From NCBI RefSeq assembly GCF_005543295.1, contig NZ_SRSG01000059.1:199247-263246 (forward strand): 64,000 nucleotides of DNA, given 5' to 3'. Below the pieces are notes generated by a model. The model saw only the letters and a program-made list of their open reading frames with translations, was not told the origin of the DNA and did no database searches. How positions within the stretch are numbered: position 1 is the stretch's first letter; each line of letters opens with the position of its first letter. Shown here in pieces: positions 26,398 to 33,500 of this stretch. A program made the position numbers and the translations under genes. Source of the stretch: Halalkalirubrum salinum. Its GTDB lineage: Archaea > Halobacteriota > Halobacteria > Halobacteriales > Haloferacaceae.

Positions 26398-27174
26398 ATG
26401 GCGACACTCGAACGGCTCAGGGTATATCCAGTGAAAGGCCTCGACGGGATCGACCTCGAGGCGGCAACGGTGTTGGACGGTGGGACAATCGAACACGACC
26501 GCGAGTACGCGCTCTTCGACGAGAACAACGAGGTGTTCAACGCAAAGCGCAGCGATCGCTTTCACCGCCTCCAGATAGCCTACGACACCGACACCGGCAC
26601 GCTCACGGTTCGACCGCCCGACGGCGACACACGACAGTTCAACCTCCGAGAGGATCGCGAGACCGCGAGCGAGTGGTTCAGCGGCTACTTCGGGACTGAT
26701 CTCTCGCTGCGACGCGACGACGCGATCGGGTTCGTCGATCGACGGCAGATGGGCCCTTCAGTCATTAGCACCGCGACCCTCCAGACGGTCGCCTCGTGGT
26801 TTGACGACCTGACCGTCGAGAGCGTGCGGCGACGACTCCGGGCGAACATTGAGATCTCTGGCGTTGAGCCGTTCTGGGAGGACCGCTTTGTCGGCGAGCG
26901 CGCTCCATCATTTGAGATCGACGGGGTGACCGTCGAGGGCGTGACGCCGTGTGCGCGCTGTGCCGTCCCCGAACGGGACCCAGACACCGGCGAACCGCTC
27001 CCAGAGTTCCGGCAGCGATTTATCGAAAAGCGCGAGGAGACATTTCCTGAGCACGCCGATCGGGAGGCGTTCGATCACTTCTACACACTGATGCTCATTT
27101 CACGCGTCTCCGAGGCCGATCGCGGCAGCACGCTTCGGGTCGGCGATCCGGTGGCCCTCACAGACGAGCAGTAG
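26398..27174 (+). CDS. MOSC-domain protein (YcbX-like)
   Basis: A 258-residue protein with an N-terminal MOSC beta-barrel (MATLERLRVYPVKGLDGIDL) and a MOSC domain, about 110-258. The conserved Cys is in CARCAVPERDPDTGE (about residue 190). Relatives bind molybdenum cofactor and reduce N-hydroxylated compounds, or carry sulfur. ATG 26398 is chosen; the frame stays open upstream but that part is not family-like. The 3' end has been partly duplicated downstream. Confidence 0.85.
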   Translation: MATLERLRVYPVKGLDGIDLEAATVLDGGTIEHDREYALFDENNEVFNAKRSDRFHRLQIAYDTDTGTLTVRPPDGDTRQFNLREDRETASEWFSGYFGTDLSLRRDDAIGFVDRRQMGPSVISTATLQTVASWFDDLTVESVRRRLRANIEISGVEPFWEDRFVGERAPSFEIDGVTVEGVTPCARCAVPERDPDTGEPLPEFRQRFIEKREETFPEHADREAFDHFYTLMLISRVSEADRGSTLRVGDPVALTDEQ

Positions 27175-27234
27175 CTGCGGTGTCGGCGATCCGGTGATGG
27201 TCGGAGATGATCTGTAGTTGCGGTGTCGGCGATC
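27139..27234. repeat. Degenerate duplication of the MOSC gene 3' end
   Basis: GTCGGCGATCCGGTG occurs in the gene (27139-27153) and again just after it (27182-27196). A 21-bp stretch (27171-27191) recurs with one mismatch at 27214-27234. The three copies are about 42 nt apart, as if the last codons had been tandemly copied. Confidence 0.7.
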
Positions 27235-27745
27235 ACACGATCGAGAGTGCCCCGCCCACGATCCCGATCGTCACCAGCAGCCGGCCGAGGCTCCCAAGAA
27301 ACGTCGCGATCGCAAACCAGACGTAGTTCCGATCGAGCACAGCGAATGCGTAGATCGAGAGAGTATCCGGGAAAAACGGGACCGAGAGTGCGATCGCCAA
27401 TCCCGCGTAGCCGTAGCGGCGTGCGAGTTGAACCGACCGTTTTTCTGACCACTCGAGAATGTTCCAGCGCGATTGCCGAAGCCATCGCGTGACCGGCCCG
27501 GCATCTTTGACCTCCTGACCGATGTGGAAAGCAAACACGCTCCCAGCGGCCTTGCCGGTCGCACTCACGAGCATAATGCACGAGAGTTGCGCCCACGTTG
27601 GAAGCCCAAGATCAAGCGGGGCTGCGAGCACGACCTCACTCGGTCCGGGCAGCGCGAACGCGATCAGAAACGAGTACACAAAAATAATAACTATCCCGGG
27701 CCAGCCGGTCGCAGATTCGACAACCGCCGTCATCTCGCCGAACAT
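27233..27745 (-). CDS. VTT/DedA-like (YqaA-type) membrane protein
   Basis: A 170-residue protein with about four hydrophobic segments. FLIAFALPGPSEVVLAAPLD and KAAGSVFAFHIG, then SVPFFPDTLSIYAFAV, are typical of small VTT-domain proteins, which are linked to lipid scrambling or transport. ATG 27745 is preferred because the ATG at 27820 would overlap the GtrA gene by 47 nt. It is the last of a three-gene run with GtrA and a sulfatase-like protein. Confidence 0.75.
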   Translation of the reverse strand: MFGEMTAVVESATGWPGIVIIFVYSFLIAFALPGPSEVVLAAPLDLGLPTWAQLSCIMLVSATGKAAGSVFAFHIGQEVKDAGPVTRWLRQSRWNILEWSEKRSVQLARRYGYAGLAIALSVPFFPDTLSIYAFAVLDRNYVWFAIATFLGSLGRLLVTIGIVGGALSIV

Positions 27746-27773
27746 CAACGCAGTCTCCACTGTTGACGCTGAC

Positions 27774-28196
27774 TCACCCCCAGGTCCATCTCGCGTCGAG
27801 AACGTATCGGTAGACCCCACTGACGAAGATCGCGACCGCGTTCGCGGCCAGATAGAGGAAGTTTTGCCAATCGACGAGCAGGTACAAGATCGCGAGCTGG
27901 ATCGGAACCGCCGATCCGCGGACGAGATTTGTCTTTAGGAGTCCGATCGCGTACTCGAGGCGCTCTGTCTTTTTTGAGGCGCGGAACGTCCAGTAGTTGT
28001 TGAGCACGTACGAGAGGATGATTGTTACCTCGATCGCGATCGTCGCCGCGATCAGGTAGTTGACATGGGCAATGTCGACAAACAGGTAAAGGAGAACCAT
28101 CTGCACGCCCGCAGCGAACACGCCGACCAAGAGGAACCGCCGCAGTCGGATCGCAACCGGCCCCTCGTATACCTCGCGAATGAAGCTCCGGATCAT
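27774..28196 (-). CDS. GtrA-family membrane protein
   Basis: A 140-residue protein with four hydrophobic helices. RRFLLVGVFAAGVQMVLLYL and SYVLNNYWTFR are the usual GtrA hallmarks. The family is linked to moving polyprenyl-phosphate sugars across the membrane. It lies 6 nt downstream of the sulfatase-like gene, so the two are co-transcribed, which points to surface glycan or lipid modification. Confidence 0.88.
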   Translation of the reverse strand: MIRSFIREVYEGPVAIRLRRFLLVGVFAAGVQMVLLYLFVDIAHVNYLIAATIAIEVTIILSYVLNNYWTFRASKKTERLEYAIGLLKTNLVRGSAVPIQLAILYLLVDWQNFLYLAANAVAIFVSGVYRYVLDARWTWG

Positions 28197-28202
28197 GTGT
28201 GG

Positions 28203-29651
28203 TTATTTATATCCAAGCGCTTGCAGCCGTGCGTCCAGATCCTCATCAACCGCCGCGGCGGACGGCTCTTCGTCACCCTGTGCAGCCCGATCGTGGAGTC
28301 GATCGGCGTGCGCTTTCGCAATCGGCTCAAAGCGGTCGATGACCTCGCGGCTCTCGGCGGTGTCCGCATCTGAAAGGTCCTCTTGTTGTATCGGATCCGG
28401 CGGGCGGTGATACAGCTCTTCGGCACCAGTGTCGGTGTTTTGGATGTAGATCCAATCGCGGTCGCGAACGCTCACAAGCAGGTCTCCGTCCGACAGTGCC
28501 CGCGGGATCGGCTGTGCGGTGACGTCCTCGCCACGAACCGACACCGAGACGACCGGCTCGTCTGGCGGGGCCTCTCCTTCGCAGATGCTGTCAACGAGTG
28601 ACACCCCTTCCCACGCGTCTGCTCGGTCGACGGAGAGGAGCTCGGCGATCGTCGGCGGGATCGCGTCCAGGCCGACCTGCCCCTCAATGTGGCGCGCCTC
28701 AGCGTCTGGAACGTCGACGATGAACGGGACGTGAATCAGTTCGTCATACAGCTTTGGGTAGTGTGCGAGGTGGCCGTGTTCTTGGAACTCTTCGCCGTGA
28801 TCGCCGGCGACGACGATCGCCGTGTTGTCGTCGAACCCCTCCGCGGAGAGCGTCTCCGTAAGCCGGCCGACACTGGCGTCGATCTGTCGGACAGCCGCCT
28901 GATACAGCGTTCGGAGGTCCGAAAGTGTCCGTTCGCCGACTTCGAGCCCGAGACCGGTTCGGGTGTGTGCGTGCAACATTCGGTGGGTTCCGAGAATGTT
29001 CGAGGAAACCTCTCGAATGTACCGCGGCGCGGGGACGTACGGGGTGTGTGCGTCCATGTAGTGGACCCACAAAAAGAACGGCCCGTCAGTCTCCTCGAGG
29101 AACTCCGCAGCAGCGTGTTCGACGTCGAACATCCGTGAGGTGTCTAGAAACGGCCGATCGTCGGTTTTACCACGGACCAACGAGTTCAGACGTCGAACTG
29201 GTGAGGTCGCGAGCTGAATCCATGCCTCGACAGTAGGGTGGGTCGCCAAATAGCGACTGTAAATACTCGACCCAACACTCGCGACGAACGGTTCGAACTC
29301 GTCGAACCCCTCGTCGTAGCCCCAGTGGGACGTCAAAAAGCCGTTCGCGGCGTTGAAGCCGCCAGTTTCGATTCCGGCATCCGAAAGTGCCTGCGCGAGT
29401 GGCGTCGATTCGGCGATTCCGATGTCGTTCGTATCTGAAAAAACGTGCCGTGAAGCGAGGATAGAAGGAAATGAGAAGGGCGTCCAGTTTCCGTTTGCGA
29501 AGGCGCGATCGAACACGGTCCCACGATCAGCAATCGAGTCCAAAACGGGCGTGTGGCGGCTGTCGTCGTACGCGCCAAGCGCGTCGGTTCGGAGCGAGTC
29601 GATCGTGATGAGAAGGACGTTCGAGACGTCCGATGTGCGGTCCGTGTTCAT
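28203..29651 (-). CDS. Sulfatase / alkaline-phosphatase-superfamily protein
   Basis: A 482-residue protein. The metal-site Asp is in LLITIDSLRTDALG (Asp18). The nucleophile region reads NWTPFSFPSILAS with Ser60-Phe-Pro-Ser63, and the second metal site is VVAGDHGEEFQEHG. The sulfatase consensus C/S-x-P-S/A-x-x-R is only half met: Ser replaces Cys and the Arg is missing. A phosphotransferase or phosphodiesterase activity is therefore as likely as sulfate ester hydrolysis. There is no signal peptide. It is first gene of the GtrA-VTT cluster. Confidence 0.82.
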   Translation of the reverse strand: MNTDRTSDVSNVLLITIDSLRTDALGAYDDSRHTPVLDSIADRGTVFDRAFANGNWTPFSFPSILASRHVFSDTNDIGIAESTPLAQALSDAGIETGGFNAANGFLTSHWGYDEGFDEFEPFVASVGSSIYSRYLATHPTVEAWIQLATSPVRRLNSLVRGKTDDRPFLDTSRMFDVEHAAAEFLEETDGPFFLWVHYMDAHTPYVPAPRYIREVSSNILGTHRMLHAHTRTGLGLEVGERTLSDLRTLYQAAVRQIDASVGRLTETLSAEGFDDNTAIVVAGDHGEEFQEHGHLAHYPKLYDELIHVPFIVDVPDAEARHIEGQVGLDAIPPTIAELLSVDRADAWEGVSLVDSICEGEAPPDEPVVSVSVRGEDVTAQPIPRALSDGDLLVSVRDRDWIYIQNTDTGAEELYHRPPDPIQQEDLSDADTAESREVIDRFEPIAKAHADRLHDRAAQGDEEPSAAAVDEDLDARLQALGYK

Positions 29652-29807
29652 ATGAAGGTGATGGTGACGTAGGAAGGAAGGTCGTCAGAGTCCGAGTGCG
29701 TTGTCAGGATCGACACCGTCGTGTCCACGTTGGTCCTAATAATGACAGCGTTCGTAATGATAGTTTCGATGTAGAGCACAAAACCAGCGGAGAATTCACA
29801 AGAAATT

Positions 29808-29835
29808 GGCCAGCAATGGCCTTTTGCGTGCAAAA
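29808..29835. promoter_or_regulatory. Two adjacent dyads in the sulfatase-glpA divergent promoter region
   Basis: GGCCA-GCAA-TGGCC (29808-29821) is followed at once by TTTTGC-GT-GCAAAA (29822-29835), about 70 nt before the glpA ATG, in the 251-nt divergent gap. Both are perfect. They are candidate operators for a dimeric regulator; which gene they control is not visible. Confidence 0.4.
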
Positions 29836-29902
29836 TCCTAACTACAAATCCGGGCGCTCGGACCGCAATATACGGTATCGGTGACGAGCGCACGACACAC
29901 AG

Positions 29903-31174
29903 ATGACCCACACGACAACCGTACTCGTTATTGGCGGTGGCGCAACCGGCGTCGGGATCGTTCGGGACCTTGCACTCAGAGGTATTGATGCGACACTCGT
30001 CGATCGCGGCGGACTCGCAAGCGGAACCTCGGGGCGGTCTCACGGCCTGTTACACAGCGGCGCGCGCTACGCAGAGGCCGATCCAAACGGTGCCAAAGAG
30101 TGTATCGAGGAAAATCGGATTCTTCGGGATATTGCGGGTGAATGCATTCGCGACAGCAGCGGGCTGTTTGTCGAGCTTTCAGAAGACGATTCGGCGTACT
30201 TCGAATCAAAGCTGGATGCGTGTCACGATCTTGGGATCCCGGCGACCGAGCTGACCGGCACGGAGGCCAGAGCACGCGTGGCCGATCTCTCCGAGACGGT
30301 CCAGCGGGGCTTTGCCGTTCCGGACGGCGTCGTCTACCCGTCTCGGCTCGTCGCAGCGACAGCCGGAGATGCAGTCGAACACGGAGCGACGATCCACACA
30401 CACGCGCCGGTCGAAGGGATAACGACGACCGCCGGCGACGATCGACGAATCCAATCAGTCGCAGTGGGCGGGACCGTGGATGACGAAATCCGTGCGGAGA
30501 TCGTCGTCAACGCCGCCGGTGCGTGGGCTGAAGGCTGCGCAGCGATGGCTGACGTGTCGGTGCCAATGCGCCCGACAAAAGGCGTCATGGTGGCCGTTCC
30601 GTACGAAGGGATCGAGCCAGTCCTCAACCGCTGTCGACCGCCAGCCGACGGCGACATCATTATCCCGCATGACGAGCAGGTGATCCTGGGAACAACAAGC
30701 GTGGCGGTCGACGATCCCGACGAGTACGCTACCGACGCTGCTGAGATCGAGTTGATGTTCGACGAGTGCGCTGCGATGGTGCCCGCGCTTAAGCGCCGTA
30801 GCGCTGTCCGGCCCTACTGGGGCGTCAGACCACTGTACGCGCTCGATGAGGACGATCGAGGCACCGTTGACGAAGGAACTGGCGACGCCCGAGGCATCTC
30901 GCGGGATTTCACCCTCCTCGATCATCGGAAAGATGGCGTCGAAAACTTCCTGACGATCGTCGGCGGCAAACTCACCACCCACCGCCAGATGGCAGCGGCC
31001 GTCGCCGATCGTATTGCCGATCGTCTCGGGGTGACGACTGCGTGTCGGACCGCTGAGCAACCGCTCGCAGCCGCAGACGACCCGGCAGCGATCGATGCAC
31101 TTGTCGATCAGTTTGACGCGCGATCGCCCGCCGACGAGGACGTTCTCACGCACCCGGAGCACATAGAGACCTGA
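29903..31174 (+). CDS. GlpA-like FAD-dependent glycerol-3-phosphate dehydrogenase, C-terminally short
   Basis: A 423-residue FAD enzyme: VLVIGGGATGVGIVRDLALRG at the start, then GTSGRSHGLLHSGARYA and, near 260, LGTTSVAVDDP, as in GlpA/GlpD. Haloarchaeal GlpA is about 580 residues. Here the homology stops at FDARSPADEDV and the last codons lie in a 29-bp tandem repeat that supplies the stop. The Fe-S (BFD-like) C-terminal domain is missing, and no glpB, glpC or glpK is adjacent. It may be a degenerating paralogue or a different FAD oxidase. Confidence 0.8.
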   Translation: MTHTTTVLVIGGGATGVGIVRDLALRGIDATLVDRGGLASGTSGRSHGLLHSGARYAEADPNGAKECIEENRILRDIAGECIRDSSGLFVELSEDDSAYFESKLDACHDLGIPATELTGTEARARVADLSETVQRGFAVPDGVVYPSRLVAATAGDAVEHGATIHTHAPVEGITTTAGDDRRIQSVAVGGTVDDEIRAEIVVNAAGAWAEGCAAMADVSVPMRPTKGVMVAVPYEGIEPVLNRCRPPADGDIIIPHDEQVILGTTSVAVDDPDEYATDAAEIELMFDECAAMVPALKRRSAVRPYWGVRPLYALDEDDRGTVDEGTGDARGISRDFTLLDHRKDGVENFLTIVGGKLTTHRQMAAAVADRIADRLGVTTACRTAEQPLAAADDPAAIDALVDQFDARSPADEDVLTHPEHIET

Positions 31175-31274
31175 ATGACACAATGAAGCACATAGAGACC
31201 TAAATGACACAATGAAGCACATAGAGACCTGAATGACACAATGAAGCACATAAAGACCTGAATGACACAATGAA
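31160..31274. repeat. Minisatellite, four 29-bp units at the glpA 3' end
   Basis: Copies at 31160-31188, 31189-31217, 31218-31246 and 31247-31274, each beginning CACATAGAGACCT or a one-base variant, run head to tail. The glpA stop is in the first copy. Units carry stops in several frames. They are AT-richer than the surroundings and contain no CGATCG. Confidence 0.92.
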
Positions 31275-31582
31275 TATCTGACGTCCAACTGTTTGCGGGC
31301 GTTACGATCTCCTTGCGCACGCGAGACCGGAGCCCGCACAACCGAACAATGTGCGCGGCGGGGACCCCGGTCACCAGAATGACAGCACGAAAAACTCGTG
31401 TCGTAAGTGGCGTAAAAGCGTCGAGCGCATTGGAAGCGTCGATAGCGCGGACTGTTGAGGAATCTGTATTCTATACTTTGTATGTTCGCGTTACCAGCAC
31501 GATCGGCAGCCGGATTGGATATGTAGTCAAAAAATTGTCCATTTGCATGAACTATACCAGTCCGGAGTACATCCAGCAGGGT
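31275..31582. other. Gene-free spacer with a TATA-like box
   Basis: No gene is supported in these 308 nt, although one plus-strand frame stays open across them into the regulator. CTATAC near 31552-31557 is about 28 nt before the regulator's ATG and is a likely leaderless promoter element. The sequence is AT-richer than average. Confidence 0.6.
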
Positions 31583-32137
31583 ATGACACAACGCGTCACT
31601 GTCTCGCTCGACGACGATTCGAAGACGTCACTTGAGAGGCTCAGTACTGAAACGGGCAACGGACAAAGCGAAGTTATCCGCCGTGCACTGGCATTTTACG
31701 CGGCGAACTTCGGGGCGGCAAAAGTCCAACCAAGTGATAACTTAGAACAGTACTACCAGATGCTCTCGTCTGGCGAGCACATTCTGTTAGATGTCGACTT
31801 CCTACACGCCTTCCTCGAACACGTCTACGATCGTGATGGGCCCGATCCGTCGTTCGTCGAGGCCGCCGATCGGGTCTCAGACTATCACGCTTGTGAGTAC
31901 GCAGAACGATTCGACGACATCGGAGACGTACTCGAGTGGCTCTCGTTCTGTGGGTTTCTTGCGGTTCGACACGAAGATGACGGAGTGTATCACGTCGTGT
32001 TCCCATCTGAGCCGGTTCGCTGGTTCATGTCGCGATTTATTGAGCGCAGCACAGCCGAGTTACCGACCGACATCAGGATCGAGCCGGGCGTTTCAAAAGC
32101 GATCATTACCGAGCGTCCGGCGGCGGATACAGTGTGA
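31583..32137 (+). CDS. Ribbon-helix-helix regulator with ligand-type C-terminal domain
   Basis: A 184-residue protein. MTQRVTVSLDDDSKTSLERL followed by GQSEVIRRALAFYAANF is a CopG/MetJ-type ribbon-helix-helix DNA-binding domain (residues 1-45). The rest (about 55-180) is a separate domain that contains LLDVDFLHAFLEHVYD and a short C-terminal strand pair, presumably for sensing or dimerisation. It is directly upstream of the Nramp-like transporter and the hyuAB genes and is the obvious candidate for their regulator. ATG 31583 fits the TATA box. Confidence 0.8.
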   Translation: MTQRVTVSLDDDSKTSLERLSTETGNGQSEVIRRALAFYAANFGAAKVQPSDNLEQYYQMLSSGEHILLDVDFLHAFLEHVYDRDGPDPSFVEAADRVSDYHACEYAERFDDIGDVLEWLSFCGFLAVRHEDDGVYHVVFPSEPVRWFMSRFIERSTAELPTDIRIEPGVSKAIITERPAADTV

Positions 32138-32259
32138 TGTGTCACCTCATACCATTTCATACGGTTTCACACCAGCTTTTTTGATCGCCCCACCGCGTAT
32201 GAGGAATGCTTAACAACTTTTTTACAAAACACAGCGAGGCTTGTGAGTGGATAACGAAT

Positions 32260-33495
32260 ATGTCACTCACAGATCGTCTGAAATCGGTTGGACCCGGTGC
32301 ATTAGTCGCAGCGGCGTTCATCGGACCCGGAACCGTCACGACAGCAAGCGTCATTGGCGCAGAATACGCCTACGTACTACTTTGGACAATCGTCTTCTCG
32401 ATTTTGGCGACCATGGTGCTCCAAGAGATGAGCGCCCGATTGGGGTTGATTACCCAGCAAGGCCTAGGTGAGGCGTTGCGCAAGCAGTTCGACAATCCCG
32501 TGTTGAGCGCGATCGCGGTCGGGCTGGTGGTGACGGCGATCGGTATTGGCACAGCTGCGTTTCAGACCGGAAACATCACCGGCGGTGCAGCGGGACTCAC
32601 GACGATCACCGGCGTGGGAGAGAACGTCTGGGGCCCGGTTATTGGGCTCGTCGCCGGGGCGTTACTGTTCACTGCCAATTACAAGCTCATCGAGCGGGTC
32701 TTTATCGGGCTCGTGGTGGTGATGGGGCTTGCATTCGTCGTGAACGCAATCGCCGTTCGACCCGACTTCGGCGCGCTGAGTGTCGGGCTCGTCCCCACAA
32801 TACCGGACGGTTCGGCGCTGCTGATTGCCGGACTTATTGGTACGACGGTCGTAGGATACAACCTCTTTCTGCATGCGAGTACGGTCCAAGAGAAGTGGAG
32901 CGATCCGGATGACCTCAAGGAGGTCCAGTACGACACGATCCTTCTCGTCGCGGTCGGCGGGCTAATTACCATGGCAATCGTCATCACCGCTGCGGCAGTG
33001 TTCCCGGAGGGCACCACGATCGCAGATGTCGGCGAAATGGCCGACCAGCTCGAGCCGGTCATGGGAGGATATGCGCTGACGTTCTTCGCGATCGGCTTAT
33101 TCGCGGCTGGCTTTACGAGTGCAATGAGCGCACCGCTCGCCGGGGCATACGCCACAGCGGGTGCACTCGGCTGGGAGCGGGACCTCAAATCTACTCGATT
33201 CAGGGCAATCTGGATGACGATCCTCGGGGTCGGTATTATTTTCTCCGGGATGGGTTTCAACCCGGTGGAAGTCATTCTTCTCGCACAGGTTGCGAACGGG
33301 CTGCTGTTGCCTATTCTCGCGATCTTCCTAATCTACGCGATGAACAACGAGGCGTTGCTCGGTGAGCACACGAACTCTCCTGTGCAAAACGTGCTCGGGG
33401 GTATCGTCACGCTGGTCGCGATCATGATCAGCGTGTTGACACTCAACGACAATCTTCCGGCGTTTATTGAGGTTCTGACTGGATTACTCGGATAA
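32260..33495 (+). CDS. Nramp-like transporter of the oxoprolinase/hydantoinase type
   Basis: A 411-residue protein with about 11 hydrophobic segments in the Nramp (LeuT-like) pattern. TM1 reads AAFIGPGTVTTASVIG where metal-transporting Nramps have DPGN, and TM6 has NLFLHAS without the usual Met before the Pro-His. The metal ligands are therefore missing. ATG 32260 (MSLTDRLKSVGPG) is preferred; an in-frame ATG at 32206 would add 18 residues encoded by promoter-like T-rich DNA. Bacillus YcsG, an Nramp-like protein encoded with oxoprolinase genes, is a precedent for this setting, and here hyuA follows 5 nt later. Substrate inferred: an organic compound for HyuAB rather than a metal. Confidence 0.82.
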   Translation: MSLTDRLKSVGPGALVAAAFIGPGTVTTASVIGAEYAYVLLWTIVFSILATMVLQEMSARLGLITQQGLGEALRKQFDNPVLSAIAVGLVVTAIGIGTAAFQTGNITGGAAGLTTITGVGENVWGPVIGLVAGALLFTANYKLIERVFIGLVVVMGLAFVVNAIAVRPDFGALSVGLVPTIPDGSALLIAGLIGTTVVGYNLFLHASTVQEKWSDPDDLKEVQYDTILLVAVGGLITMAIVITAAAVFPEGTTIADVGEMADQLEPVMGGYALTFFAIGLFAAGFTSAMSAPLAGAYATAGALGWERDLKSTRFRAIWMTILGVGIIFSGMGFNPVEVILLAQVANGLLLPILAIFLIYAMNNEALLGEHTNSPVQNVLGGIVTLVAIMISVLTLNDNLPAFIEVLTGLLG

Positions 33496-33500
33496 TCAGT

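Noticed and set aside
31160-31274. Four 29-bp repeats as a possible CRISPR
   Set aside because: The units are directly adjacent with no spacers, and no cas gene is in the window; the same holds for 8719-8776 and 19771-19853.
30455-31591. A 378-residue minus-strand frame over the glpA 3' end and repeats
   Set aside because: Its middle is the translated 29-bp repeat (CVIQVSMCFI-like), the remainder is antisense to glpA, and no family features appear.
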